This document shows positions 25,790 to 34,590 of a DNA stretch of 59,726 bases, one piece after another; positions within the stretch are counted from its first letter, which is position 1, and the number at the start of each line of letters is the position of its first letter. The stretch spans positions 1-59,726 of the forward strand of contig JBBDML010000031.1 of assembly GCA_040878345.1 (NCBI GenBank), given 5' to 3'. The notes beneath the pieces are model-generated. The model saw only the letters and a list, made by a program, of their open reading frames with translations. It had not been told where the DNA came from and searched no databases. The position numbers and the translations under genes were made by a program. This DNA comes from ZC4RG35 sp040878345. GTDB taxonomy: Bacteria > Actinomycetota > Acidimicrobiia > Spongiisociales > ZC4RG35.

Positions 25790-26719
25790 TCAGCCGACTG
25801 GCAACGACAAACCCCCGACCAGATTCTCATCGTGATCGGTCACCGGAATTGGGTCGTCTCCGAAGGCAGGCTCCAACTCCCAGGCCTCGGCGATGGTCTC
25901 GTCGACTCTTACCGACATGGCGTCCTCCATCACCGATCCCACTGCCGCCGAGCCGGCGCCGAGGAGACGCTCTCTCCGTACCAGCCCGATCAGGCGACCT
26001 TGATCGGCGACCGCCAGTGTGTTCTCCTCATGGAATCTGAGGGTGTCGGCGGCCTCCCGGAGGGGTGCCACGAACACCGGCTCACCCATGAAACGAAACA
26101 CACGGTCGGGAGCGGACCGCACCACCACTGCACCTGCCTGGGCGGTGCGGCGGAGCCGGGCACCGGGACCGAACATGGCACGCTGCAGCCAGGAGCCGCC
26201 GGGGGCACCCAAGACCAGCAATGCTCCGTCGTCGAGACCCTCCACCAACTCGGCGATCCCGTCCACCTCGACCACACGACCGGCGATTCCCGGAACCAGG
26301 GCCCTGATTCGCTCGAGGACGCTGTGGGCCGGCCGGGACTCGCTGTCGGGGACCGCGCCCCAAACCATCTCGGAAGGGACCCCCATCGTCTCGCCAAGCC
26401 GGGCAGCGACCGTGGCGGCGAATACCGAGTGTGGCCCGCCGGCGACCGTGGCCACCACACTCGTGACCTTCTCAGGCTGGAAGTCGACCGGGACTGCCAC
26501 ACTGACGAGGTCGAACCCACCTGGCAGCTTTCTCGACACCAAGAGATCGGCGCGCCGGTCGATGCACTCGGCGCCGAGATCTCCCTCGATCCGACTGAGC
26601 TCGAGGCCTCCCAGCAACTCGGCCAACTCGAGGCAACCCCTACCCCTCGTCCAGACGACAGAGAGCCGGTCGTCTGGCGTGGCCGGTCCGGTTCCCATTT
26701 CGGAGTGAGAGTCTGGCAT
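25790..26719 (-). CDS. UspA-like plus CBS-pair protein
   Basis: This protein of about 309 residues appears to combine an N-terminal universal-stress-like domain (about 50-205, with LVLGAPGGSWLQRAMFGPGA near its end) and a C-terminal CBS pair (about 210-309). Such proteins bind nucleotides and sense energy or stress. ATG 26719 is chosen because GAGGA lies 8 bases upstream; the longer frame from 26830 would translate the TACYTGG repeats. A 9-bp inverted repeat (26732-26740 with 26746-26754) lies just upstream of the start and could be an operator. Confidence 0.72.
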   Translation of the reverse strand: MPDSHSEMGTGPATPDDRLSVVWTRGRGCLELAELLGGLELSRIEGDLGAECIDRRADLLVSRKLPGGFDLVSVAVPVDFQPEKVTSVVATVAGGPHSVFAATVAARLGETMGVPSEMVWGAVPDSESRPAHSVLERIRALVPGIAGRVVEVDGIAELVEGLDDGALLVLGAPGGSWLQRAMFGPGARLRRTAQAGAVVVRSAPDRVFRFMGEPVFVAPLREAADTLRFHEENTLAVADQGRLIGLVRRERLLGAGSAAVGSVMEDAMSVRVDETIAEAWELEPAFGDDPIPVTDHDENLVGGLSLPVG

Positions 26720-26762
26720 AAGCACTGTCCTCGTCGAGACCATACGTCTCGACGACGACAGG

Positions 26763-26797
26763 TATTTGGTACTGGGTACTGGGTACTGGGTAGTTGG
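26763..26797 (+). repeat. Heptanucleotide TACYTGG tandem repeat, site 2
   Basis: Five 7-bp units run TATTTGG, TACTGGG three times, then TAGTTGG. An inverted array of the same family lies at 26858-26885 in the same divergent spacer, so the two could pair as a long hairpin. Confidence 0.78.
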
Positions 26798-26857
26798 CTT
26801 GGTCCACCCGAGAGAAACAAGGGGGGACAAAGCTCATCCGACTGTTTGTCTCAGCAG

Positions 26858-26885
26858 CAGGTACCAGGTACCAAGTACTCCCAAT
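26858..26885 (-). repeat. Heptanucleotide TACYTGG tandem repeat, site 3 (inverted)
   Basis: On the minus strand this reads TACTTGG, TACCTGG, TACCTG, the opposite orientation to site 2. The start codon of the nitroreductase gene (26884) falls at its edge. Confidence 0.75.
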
Positions 26886-27483
26886 GGAATTCTCCGAGGC
26901 TCTGAGACGACGCCGGATGGTCAGGAACTACACCGATGAGCCCATCGATCCAGGCTCGCTCGATCGAATCGCCGGTGCCGCGCTGCGGGCCCCATCAGCG
27001 GGGAACAGCCAGGCGATCGCGGTGGTGGTGGTGACCGATCCGGATGTGCGTCGTCGGATCGCTCGGATCGCCGAAGAGGAGGGATACGTCGCAGCCGGGT
27101 TCGACCCTTGGATCTCGAGAGCGCCGGCCCACGTGGTGATATCCGTCAGCGAGAAGGTTTACCGGGACCGCTACTCGGAGCCGGACAAGCTCGGTGGAGA
27201 TGGCAACTCCATCGAGTGGCCGGTCCCCTATTGGTGGGTCGACGCCGGTGCCGCCCTGATGGCCGTGTTGCTCGCCGCGGTCGATGAGGGACTGGCCGCG
27301 GGGTTTCTCGGGGTCCACTCCCTCCCGGAGCTCTCCGAGCTCCTCGCCCTCCCTGCGGATCATCACCCCATAGGCGTGGTGACCGTCGGACACCCCGCCC
27401 CCGATCGGCGGTCCTCCAGTCTCGACCGCCCACCCAAACCGCGGCACACCGTGGTCCACCATGATCGGTGGGCCCCGTCTTGA
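26884..27483 (+). CDS. Nitroreductase-family flavoprotein
   Basis: The 199-residue FMN-dependent protein has the N-terminal FSEALRRRRMVRNYTDEPI and RAPSAGNSQ motifs of the nitroreductase fold; the arginine pair and RAPS bind FMN. Its natural substrate is unknown; some actinobacterial relatives act on F420 or other flavins. ATG 26884 follows directly after a heptanucleotide repeat. It overlaps the following gene by 16 bp. Confidence 0.86.
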   Translation: MEFSEALRRRRMVRNYTDEPIDPGSLDRIAGAALRAPSAGNSQAIAVVVVTDPDVRRRIARIAEEEGYVAAGFDPWISRAPAHVVISVSEKVYRDRYSEPDKLGGDGNSIEWPVPYWWVDAGAALMAVLLAAVDEGLAAGFLGVHSLPELSELLALPADHHPIGVVTVGHPAPDRRSSSLDRPPKPRHTVVHHDRWAPS

Positions 27484-28253
27484 CGTTCGACATCGTCTCG
27501 ACCTCGAACCCGAGGATCCAACGCCTCGCCCGACTGAGCCAGCGACGTCACCGAGACCGCGAGGGTGTCTTCCTCGTCGAAGGTCGGCGTCTGTTCCAGC
27601 GGGCGATCGCTGCAGGGCTCTCCCCCATCGAGGTGTACGGCGACGGCTCGGTCGACCTCGGTGTGACCGGGATGGTGTGGGTCAGACCCGATGTCCTCGA
27701 TGGCGTGTCCTATCGAGATCGCTCGGAAGGTTTGATCGCGGTCTTCCCTCAGCATTTCGACGAGCTGGCCTCACTCAACCCCCGGGATCCCGCCCTTCTG
27801 GTGGTGGCCGAGTCCCTGGAGAAGCCGGGCAATCTCGGAGCCATGCTCCGAACCGCCGACGCCGTGGGAGCGGATGCCGTGGTCTCGCTTGCCGGTGGAG
27901 TCGACCGGTTCAACCCCAATGTGCTGCGAGCCTCCACCGGGGCCTGCTTCACCATCCCCACCATCGTGAGCGACATCGTGACTCTCTCCGCTTGGCTCAC
28001 CACCCATGGGATCGGCCTGGTTGCCGCAGACCCGATGGGATCGACAACTCTTTGGGATGCCGACTTGAGAGGACCGGTCGCAGTCATGGTTGGAACCGAG
28101 GACCGGGGTCTGAGCCACGAGGCGAGGTCCCGCGCATCTCTCATCGTGACGATCCCCATGGAGGGAGTCGTCGGCGACTCTCTCAACGCATCGGTCACCA
28201 TGGCCTTGCTCGCATACGAAGCGGTGAGGCAACGTCGTCCGGTGCCGCCCTAA
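27468..28253 (+). CDS. SpoU/TrmH-family RNA 2'-O-methyltransferase
   Basis: The 261-residue protein has the SpoU N-terminal substrate-binding region (NPRIQRLARL, GVFLVEGRRLFQRA) and the knotted methylase domain: ESLEKPGNLGAMLRTADAVG, GTEDRGLS and the C-terminal IPMEGVVGDSLNASV, which binds S-adenosylmethionine. It methylates ribose in rRNA or tRNA; the exact site cannot be told from sequence. GTG 27468 or TTG 27480 are possible starts. Confidence 0.92.
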   Translation: MGPVLTFDIVSTSNPRIQRLARLSQRRHRDREGVFLVEGRRLFQRAIAAGLSPIEVYGDGSVDLGVTGMVWVRPDVLDGVSYRDRSEGLIAVFPQHFDELASLNPRDPALLVVAESLEKPGNLGAMLRTADAVGADAVVSLAGGVDRFNPNVLRASTGACFTIPTIVSDIVTLSAWLTTHGIGLVAADPMGSTTLWDADLRGPVAVMVGTEDRGLSHEARSRASLIVTIPMEGVVGDSLNASVTMALLAYEAVRQRRPVPP

Positions 28254-28267
28254 GGCCCAGATCGTCC

Positions 28268-28312
28268 AGCGTGAGCAAATGAAGTCGCTCAGCGACGTTT
28301 TCTACTCACGCT
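28268..28312. repeat. Imperfect 22-bp inverted repeat
   Basis: Arms at 28268-28289 and 28291-28312 agree at 17 of 22 positions, beginning AGCGTGAG and with GTCGCT at the turn. It lies between the RNA methylase stop and the promoter of the next gene. It may serve as a 3'-end hairpin, although no T-run follows. Confidence 0.7.
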
Positions 28313-28316
28313 AGGG

Positions 28317-28340
28317 TATATTTGTCGAACACCTGTTCGA
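28317..28340 (+). promoter_or_regulatory. LexA (SOS) box with overlapping -10 element
   Basis: TCGAAC-ACCT-GTTCGA at 28325-28340 is a perfect match to the mycobacterial/actinobacterial LexA site TCGAAC-N4-GTTCGA. TATATT at 28317-28322 is a good -10, placing the transcription start inside the box. LexA binding would block transcription of the nuclease gene that starts at or just after the box. Confidence 0.9.
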
Positions 28341-29989
28341 TGAATATGCGCCCCACGATGCAGACCAGTTTCGACGATCTGTCTACTCCCCTCTTCGATG
28401 TCACGTTCTGCGTCCTCGACCTCGAGACCACCGGTGGCTCGGCCCGAGACTGTGCCATCACCGAGATCGGTGCGGTCAAGTACCGGGGCGGTGAGCAGCT
28501 GAGCGCGTTCCAGACCCTGGTCGACCCCGGTCTTCCCATCCCGCCTTTCATCACCGTGCTCACCGGGATCACGGAGGCCATGATGATCAGCGCCCCCCAA
28601 ATCGAGGCTGCACTCCCGTCCTTTCTCGAGTTCATCAGCGACGCAGTGATCGTGGGCCACAACGTCCGGTTCGACATGTCGTTTCTCGCCGCCTCGATCT
28701 CGAGGCTCGGATACCCCCGATTGGAGAACCAGGTGGTGGACACGGCGGCTCTTGCCAGGCGCCTCATCCGGCCCGAGGTGAGGAACCTCCGCCTGCAGAC
28801 CCTGGCCTCCCACTTTCGAAGCCCGGTGGCGCCGGTGCACCGGGCATTGGACGACGCTCGAGCCACCGCACACGTGTTCCACGCCCTGCTGGAGCGGGCC
28901 GGATCCCTGGGCGTCACCAATCTCGACGACCTGATCGCCATGCCGAAGGCGCGCGGGTCGGCCCATTACTCCAAGATCGGGCTCACCGACCACCTGCCGA
29001 GGAGCCCGGGTGTCTACCTGTTCCGGGATCGCGACGGAAAGCCCATCTATGTGGGCAAGGCCTCGAATCTCCGGGCCCGGGTCCGCCAGTACTTCTACGG
29101 GGACACCCGCCGGGTGATCACAGACCTGGTCCGCGAGCTCGACTCGATCGAGGTGCAGGTGTGTCGGTCCCCGCTCGAAGCCGAGGTCACCGAGTTACGG
29201 CTGATCCACGCCCACCGACCCCGTTACAACCGACGGTCGAGGCCACCAAAGACCTCCCATTTCGTCAAGGTGACCGACGAGCCCTATCCACGTCTCTCCG
29301 TGGTCCGCAAGCTCGGGTCGGGCGGGCTGGCCCACCTGGGCCCCTTTCGCTCGAAACGCATGGCGGATGAGGTGGTGATGGCGATCTGGGACGCGGTGCC
29401 GATCCGCCGTTGTCGATCCCGCTCCTCGGGCCAGACCGGCAAATGCGCCGTCGCCCAGATCGGTGTCGCCAACTGCCCATGTGACGGGACATTGACCCGG
29501 GCCGAGTATGCGCCGGTCGTGGCGTCCCTCCTCGACGGCATCAGGGATCGACCCCAAATCCTCCTCGATCCGTTGGTCGAGCGGATGACGTGCCTCGCTG
29601 AGTCCGAGCGATACGAGGAAGCGGCCTGGGTCAGGGATCGCCACCACACCTTGAGTCGGTCTCTCGAAACGCGGCGGGTGTGGCAGGCGATGACGGGTGC
29701 AGGTCTGCTCGAGATGGAGGCGGAGGACGGGAGTTTGGTTGTGGTGGACCATGGCCTGCTGGTTGAGACCAGACACCCGGGCCAGCCGCCCGCGCTGCTC
29801 CCTACTGGCGACTCCGGAGCGACCCCTCCCCCCGAGGTCCCGCCGAGCGTCGAATGCGCCGAAGAGGTGTTGATCATCTGGAGATGGCTGGAGAGGACCC
29901 AGGTCAGGATCGTGGAGTCCACCGGAAGCCTATGCATGCCGGCTCATCGGGTCGAACCCCTCAACCTCCCGCAACGACGAGCGGCCTGA
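28340..29989 (+). CDS. DEDD 3'-5' exonuclease fused to a UvrC-type GIY-YIG nuclease (Cho-like)
   Basis: This protein of about 549 residues joins a DnaQ-like exonuclease (about 22-190: DLETTGG, GHNVRFDMSFL, HRALDDARAT) to a GIY-YIG domain (about 212-300: SPGVYLFRDRDGKPIYVGKASN) and the region after it in UvrC/Cho. It lacks the C-terminal UvrC RNase-H and HhH domains. The fusion probably makes incisions and trims DNA in repair. Candidate ATG starts are 28340, 28346 and 28358; the first overlaps the LexA box, so 28346 or 28358 may be used. The SOS box implies induction by DNA damage. Confidence 0.9.
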   Translation: MNMRPTMQTSFDDLSTPLFDVTFCVLDLETTGGSARDCAITEIGAVKYRGGEQLSAFQTLVDPGLPIPPFITVLTGITEAMMISAPQIEAALPSFLEFISDAVIVGHNVRFDMSFLAASISRLGYPRLENQVVDTAALARRLIRPEVRNLRLQTLASHFRSPVAPVHRALDDARATAHVFHALLERAGSLGVTNLDDLIAMPKARGSAHYSKIGLTDHLPRSPGVYLFRDRDGKPIYVGKASNLRARVRQYFYGDTRRVITDLVRELDSIEVQVCRSPLEAEVTELRLIHAHRPRYNRRSRPPKTSHFVKVTDEPYPRLSVVRKLGSGGLAHLGPFRSKRMADEVVMAIWDAVPIRRCRSRSSGQTGKCAVAQIGVANCPCDGTLTRAEYAPVVASLLDGIRDRPQILLDPLVERMTCLAESERYEEAAWVRDRHHTLSRSLETRRVWQAMTGAGLLEMEAEDGSLVVVDHGLLVETRHPGQPPALLPTGDSGATPPPEVPPSVECAEEVLIIWRWLERTQVRIVESTGSLCMPAHRVEPLNLPQRRAA

Positions 29990-30040
29990 CTCGGGGTAAC
30001 CCGACTTGAGTGTCGGACCCGAGGAAATGAGACTCATGGC

Positions 30041-30682
30041 GTGGAACCTCTGGTCGTTCTCGAAGCAGCGGGGGTGTCCCTGGGAGGCCAACCGGTGCTC
30101 CGGGACATCGACCTCGAACTGGCCCCTGGCTCGGTGCTGGGGCTGGTCGGCCCCAACGGGTCGGGGAAGACCACCCTCCTCCGCCTCCTCGCCACCCTCC
30201 TCGAGCCGGATCAGGGAAAGGCGACCATCCTGGGCGGTCGATCGGGCACCGAGGAGGTTTACCGCGCCCGACCCGGGATCGGGCTCATCGGGCACACCCC
30301 GTCCCTGATCCCCGAGCTGACCCTCGAGGAGAACATCGAGCACATGGCGCGTCTCGGCGGGCACCAGCCCCTACGGGGACGCCAGGCTCTCTCGGTGGTC
30401 GGCCTCGAGGAGGTCATGACCCGGCGGGCGGATGCCAGCTCGCATGGGATGCTGAGACGTGCCGAGGTGGCGCTCCTCTTGCTCCGACGTTGCCGGCTGG
30501 TGCTGCTCGATGAGGCCACCACCGGGCTCGATGCCGAGGCCGCTGGTCTGGTGGGCGCTCTGGTCGAGAGGACGAGAGAGAGTGATGGCGGCGTGGTCAT
30601 GGTGTCACACGATCGGTCGCGCCTCGACGGCTGTGACTCGATCCTGACCCTGTCCGAGGGCACTGTGGAGGTCTCACCGTGA
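30041..30682 (+). CDS. ccmA: Haem exporter ATP-binding protein CcmA
   Basis: The 213-residue ABC ATPase has Walker A GPNGSGKTT (37-45) and Walker B LVLLDEATTGLD. The usual LSGGQ signature is replaced by ASSHGMLRRAE, a degenerate form. With CcmB and CcmC it handles the release of haem-loaded CcmE in System I cytochrome c maturation. GTG start at 30041. Its stop overlaps the ccmB GTG. It opens the ccm operon, 51 bp after the nuclease gene. Confidence 0.9.
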   Translation: MEPLVVLEAAGVSLGGQPVLRDIDLELAPGSVLGLVGPNGSGKTTLLRLLATLLEPDQGKATILGGRSGTEEVYRARPGIGLIGHTPSLIPELTLEENIEHMARLGGHQPLRGRQALSVVGLEEVMTRRADASSHGMLRRAEVALLLLRRCRLVLLDEATTGLDAEAAGLVGALVERTRESDGGVVMVSHDRSRLDGCDSILTLSEGTVEVSP

Positions 30683-31353
30683 CGCTGTGGAGCCAGGCCT
30701 TGGAGATCGCCAGAGTGGATCTCCAGGTGGAGCGCAGGCTGGGCGACACCGCCCGGATCATCCTCCCATTCGCGGTGGTGGCGCTCCTGGTGTTTCCGTT
30801 GGCCATGGGTGCCCGGCTCGCCGAGATCAGAGCCATCGGACCAGCGGTGTTCTGGTCACTGGGGATCCTCTTCGGCATGCAGGTGGCACTTCGACAGTCG
30901 GCGACCGACTCATCGACCAGGCGGGACGTGTACGCCCTGATCGGGTTGGACCCGGTGGCCAGGCTCTTGGGACGCGCGATGTCAGGCGGTGTCTTGCTCA
31001 CCGGGTTCCTGCTGGTCCTGTTCCTGGCAATGGTCGTGCTCTACGGCCCCGAGCTTGCATCGGGCTCGTGGTGGGTTCTGGTGGTCAGCTCTCTGCTCTT
31101 CGCCATCGGGCTCACCCAGCTGTCCACGCTGGCCGGCGAAGTCACGGCCGGTCTTCGGAATCGGGCGGGGATGGCATCCCTGATCATCGCCCCCCTGTCG
31201 ATCCCGCTGGTCATCGGGGCCTCACAGGCGCTGGCAGCGATCCCCGGCGGCACCGGTATCCTCCCCTGGATACTGCTGATGGTCGCCACCGACATGGCAA
31301 TGGCTGTGGTCGGCATCGGCCTTGCCAGACCTTTGGAGGAGGCATCGAGATGA
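30679..31353 (+). CDS. ccmB: Haem exporter membrane protein CcmB
   Basis: The 224-residue protein has six hydrophobic helices and the usual CcmB size and place between ccmA and ccmC. It forms the membrane part of the CcmAB complex. GTG start overlaps ccmA, and the stop overlaps the ccmC ATG. Confidence 0.88.
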   Translation: MTLWSQALEIARVDLQVERRLGDTARIILPFAVVALLVFPLAMGARLAEIRAIGPAVFWSLGILFGMQVALRQSATDSSTRRDVYALIGLDPVARLLGRAMSGGVLLTGFLLVLFLAMVVLYGPELASGSWWVLVVSSLLFAIGLTQLSTLAGEVTAGLRNRAGMASLIIAPLSIPLVIGASQALAAIPGGTGILPWILLMVATDMAMAVVGIGLARPLEEASR

Positions 31354-32060
31354 GTCGGGTTCGCGCCTCGTTGGCCTTGGCCGCCGCCGCCCTTGGTGTC
31401 GGGCTCTGGTTTGCGCTGAGCGCGCCTCCCGACGTCCTCCAGGGGGCCTACAGCCGTCTCCTCTATATCCACGCCTCAACCCTGTGGCTGGCCTTCCTCG
31501 CCTTTGGGGTCACCTGCTTCGCCTCCATCGCATGGCTGATCCGAAAGCGCCCTCGATGGGATCGTCTGGCCTCCGCCTCGGTCGAGATCGGCGTCCTGTT
31601 CACCGCCATTGGCTTGGTGGTCGGCATGATCTGGGGAAAGGCGGTGTGGGGCATCGCCTGGGACTGGATGGACCCGAGACTTGCGACCACCGCGGTCATG
31701 TTCTTCGTCTATCTCGGCTACCTGGCGTTGCGGGCCGCCACCGACGACCCCGTAGCCCGTGCTCGCCGTTCCGCCATCCTGGGTGCCATCGCAGTGGTCC
31801 AGGTCCCTCTGGTGTATTTCTCGGTCAACCTCTTCAGGACACTCCATCAGACCCAGTCGATCAGGCCGGATGGGCCGACCATGCCCGACGAGATGGTCAC
31901 TGCGCTCCTGGTGAACGTGGCGGTGTTCACCATTCTCTACGTTGCTCTGCTGTGGGTCAGGGTCGATCTCGCCCGGGCCGAGGGGACAAAGTCAGGAGTG
32001 GGCCTGGTGGCGGGCGAGGCGGTCAAGCCGCCACGCATCAACGAGGTCAAGGATGTCTGA
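31350..32060 (+). CDS. ccmC: Haem handling protein CcmC
   Basis: The 236-residue membrane protein has six helices and the tryptophan-rich haem-handling segment WGKAVWGIAWDWMDPR, with flanking histidines in helices (YIHAST and LHQTQS). CcmC attaches haem to CcmE. ATG 31350 is preceded by GGAGGAGG. The large open frame beginning at 30687 is a shadow apart from this portion. Confidence 0.93.
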   Translation: MSRVRASLALAAAALGVGLWFALSAPPDVLQGAYSRLLYIHASTLWLAFLAFGVTCFASIAWLIRKRPRWDRLASASVEIGVLFTAIGLVVGMIWGKAVWGIAWDWMDPRLATTAVMFFVYLGYLALRAATDDPVARARRSAILGAIAVVQVPLVYFSVNLFRTLHQTQSIRPDGPTMPDEMVTALLVNVAVFTILYVALLWVRVDLARAEGTKSGVGLVAGEAVKPPRINEVKDV

Positions 32061-32157
32061 GACCCTGATAGTGACTGCCACCTACGTCCTCTGTTACGCC
32101 CTTATCGTCGCCTATGCCGCCCTTCTCTACGTGAGACGGCGCAAGACCGGGAACTGA
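32053..32157 (+). CDS. ccmD: CcmD-like small membrane protein
   Basis: A 34-residue protein with a single membrane helix followed by RRRKTGN. It overlaps the end of ccmC by 8 bp and precedes ccmE by 4 bp, exactly where ccmD is found. CcmD helps release CcmE from CcmC. It is too short to be identified by sequence alone. Confidence 0.8.
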   Translation: MSETLIVTATYVLCYALIVAYAALLYVRRRKTGN

Positions 32158-32161
32158 AGTC

Positions 32162-32569
32162 GTGGACCGGCGGCGGCTCTTCGTCATCGGTTTGGCGGGG
32201 TTGACGGTCATCATGGTCGCCATCACCGCGGCCTCGCTGAAGCAGAACCTCACCTACTACCTCTACCCCACACAGGCGGTGAGTCAGCGGCCCGACTTCC
32301 CCGATGGTGAGCGCTTCCGCCTCGCCGGCCTGGTGGTGGAGGGGTCGCTGGACGACAGTGGCGAGGCCCTGGTCTTCGTGGTCAGCGACGGCGGCGCAGA
32401 TGTGACGGTGGTTTTCAGCGGGACCGCACCGCCCCTGTTCGACGAGGGGGTGCCGGTTCTGGTGGAAGGAGCTTGGGAAGGCGAGGTGTTCGTAGCCGAC
32501 AGTGCGCTGATCCGTCACGACGAGAACTACGAGATCCCCGAGGAGGGCGGGGCCTTTCCCGAGGGCTGA
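32162..32569 (+). CDS. ccmE: Haem chaperone CcmE
   Basis: The 135-residue protein has an N-terminal membrane anchor (about 6-24) and a small beta-barrel domain. His119 in IRHDENYEIPEE is the residue that covalently binds haem in CcmE, with Tyr123 following as an axial ligand. GTG start. TGATG overlap with ccmF. Confidence 0.93.
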   Translation: MDRRRLFVIGLAGLTVIMVAITAASLKQNLTYYLYPTQAVSQRPDFPDGERFRLAGLVVEGSLDDSGEALVFVVSDGGADVTVVFSGTAPPLFDEGVPVLVEGAWEGEVFVADSALIRHDENYEIPEEGGAFPEG

Positions 32570-34590
32570 TGCTTGCCCTCCTTGGAGCAGCCGGTGTGGC
32601 CACAGCGCTGCTGGGGGCGGTCCTTCTAACCATCCGAGGAGTGATGGCGGCCACCGGAAGAGCCTCGCCCGATCTGGCTCCGCCTGTGCGCCTTCTGGTC
32701 TCTGGCGCCATCGTGTCGATGGCTGCCATGCAGCTGGCTCTGGCCACCGATGACTTCTCGGTTGCCTATCTGGCCAACCACCACGCCACCACCACACCGT
32801 TTCCCTTCGATGTGGCGACGGCATGGGCCGCCCTGGAAGGCTCGATCCTGCTCTGGGGCCTGGTCCTGGCCGGCTTTACCTGGATCACGCTTCGCAACTA
32901 CCGCCGGTCGCCCGACCCGCTAGGGGCAGCAGCCCTTTCGGTCATGGGAGTGGTGGCGCTCTTCTTCTTCGGCGTAATGATCACCGTCGCCAACCCCTTC
33001 GAGGTCTGCGTTCAGGCGGCGGAGCTGGGGTGCCTGGCTTCGAGCCCATGGCCCCTCGCCATCGCGGACGCCCCACTCGAGGGGCTCGGGCCCAATCCCC
33101 TCCTCCAGAACCACTTCCTCATGGCCATCCACCCACCAGTGCTCTATCTGGGATACGTGGGCATGACCGTCCCCTTCGCCTTCGCCATCGGCGCCCTTGC
33201 CCTGTCGATGCCCGGGCCAGACTGGCTGCAGCGAAGCCACCGCGCCACACTCGTCGCCTGGTCGTTCCTCACACTGGGGATCGCCCTCGGCGGTTGGTGG
33301 GCGTATGAGGTGTTGTCCTGGGGCGGGTACTGGAACTGGGACCCGGTTGAGAACGCCTCCTTCATGCCATGGCTGGTCGCCACCGCCTTCGTCCATTCGG
33401 GTTTGGTGCAGCAGAGGAGGGGGATGCTCCAGGCGTGGAACTTCATCCTGGTGATCGGCGCCTTTGCCCTCACCATCTTTGGGACCTTCCTGACCCGATC
33501 GGGGACCATCGCTTCGGTTCACTCGTTCACCCAATCGGCGATCGGCCCCGTCCTGCTGGGCTTCTTGGTGCTGGTGCTCGTGGGGTCGTTCACCCTGTTC
33601 TCATCTCGGAGCCATCTGGTCGCCAGCCCAACACGGCTCCAAGGTCTGGTCTCCAGGGAGGGAAGCTTCCTGGCCAACAACCTGGTCCTCTCCCTCTACG
33701 CCTTCGTGGTGCTGATCGGCACCACCTACCCGCTGCTGCTCGAGGCCTTCACCGGAACCCGAGTAGGAGTCGGCGGGCCATTCTTCAACCGTCTCGCCAT
33801 CCCCCTCTCCTTTCTCTTGCTCCTGGTCATGGGGTTCGGCCCCGTCACCCCCTGGATCTCGGCGCCACCAGGGCTGATCTGGCGGCGCACCCGGGGGCCG
33901 GCTCTATTCGCCCTGGCCGGCGGGCTGGCAACTGCCCTCCTCGTCACCCGGCTCGGCTGGGTGGTACTGGCCGTGACCCTCGGAGCTTTCGTGATCTCGG
34001 CCATCGTTGGGCTGCTCCTCGAGCTCGCGGGAAAGAGGACGGCGATCCGCGGGGAGGCAAGATGGGAAGCGACCAAGAGCGTGGTGGCCGGCGACAAGGC
34101 GTTCTGGGCGGGCCAACTCAGCCATGTCGGTGTGGTACTTGTCGCCCTCGGCATCGCCTTTGCGGCCAACCTCGGAGATCATCTCGAAGTGGACGTGGAG
34201 CCAGGTGAGACCGTGGAGTTCTCCGGTTTCACCGTCACCTATCGGTCACCGTTCCAACGGGAGGAACCGGGGAAGGTCACCCGGGGCGCCCGTCTCGAAG
34301 TCACCCGGGACCAGGGGGCCATCGTGATCATGGAGCCGGCAGCCAACTACTTCGGCGCCGACACCGTCGGGGTGAGCACGCCCGCGGTGTTGAGCCACCC
34401 GTCGGGCGACCTCTACATCACCTTGCTCGGGCTGGCGCCGGAGGCGGCGAGACTCACGTTCGACACCTCGCCGATGATCTGGCTCCTCTGGCTGGGCGCA
34501 CTGACCACCGCCTCCGGAGGGTTGTTTGCCATGGGGGTGCGTCGTAAGGGGCGAGCCTCCGTCGCCGAGCGCCAAACCGCCGATGTCTGA
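32569..34590 (+). CDS. ccmF: Haem lyase CcmF
   Basis: CcmF is the haem lyase that transfers haem from CcmE to apocytochrome c. The 673-residue protein has about 14 membrane helices and the WWD motif (WGGYWNWDPVENASFMPWL) near residue 255. The soluble loop near 535-620 is typical. ATG 32569 overlaps the ccmE stop. Confidence 0.95.
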   Translation: MLALLGAAGVATALLGAVLLTIRGVMAATGRASPDLAPPVRLLVSGAIVSMAAMQLALATDDFSVAYLANHHATTTPFPFDVATAWAALEGSILLWGLVLAGFTWITLRNYRRSPDPLGAAALSVMGVVALFFFGVMITVANPFEVCVQAAELGCLASSPWPLAIADAPLEGLGPNPLLQNHFLMAIHPPVLYLGYVGMTVPFAFAIGALALSMPGPDWLQRSHRATLVAWSFLTLGIALGGWWAYEVLSWGGYWNWDPVENASFMPWLVATAFVHSGLVQQRRGMLQAWNFILVIGAFALTIFGTFLTRSGTIASVHSFTQSAIGPVLLGFLVLVLVGSFTLFSSRSHLVASPTRLQGLVSREGSFLANNLVLSLYAFVVLIGTTYPLLLEAFTGTRVGVGGPFFNRLAIPLSFLLLLVMGFGPVTPWISAPPGLIWRRTRGPALFALAGGLATALLVTRLGWVVLAVTLGAFVISAIVGLLLELAGKRTAIRGEARWEATKSVVAGDKAFWAGQLSHVGVVLVALGIAFAANLGDHLEVDVEPGETVEFSGFTVTYRSPFQREEPGKVTRGARLEVTRDQGAIVIMEPAANYFGADTVGVSTPAVLSHPSGDLYITLLGLAPEAARLTFDTSPMIWLLWLGALTTASGGLFAMGVRRKGRASVAERQTADV

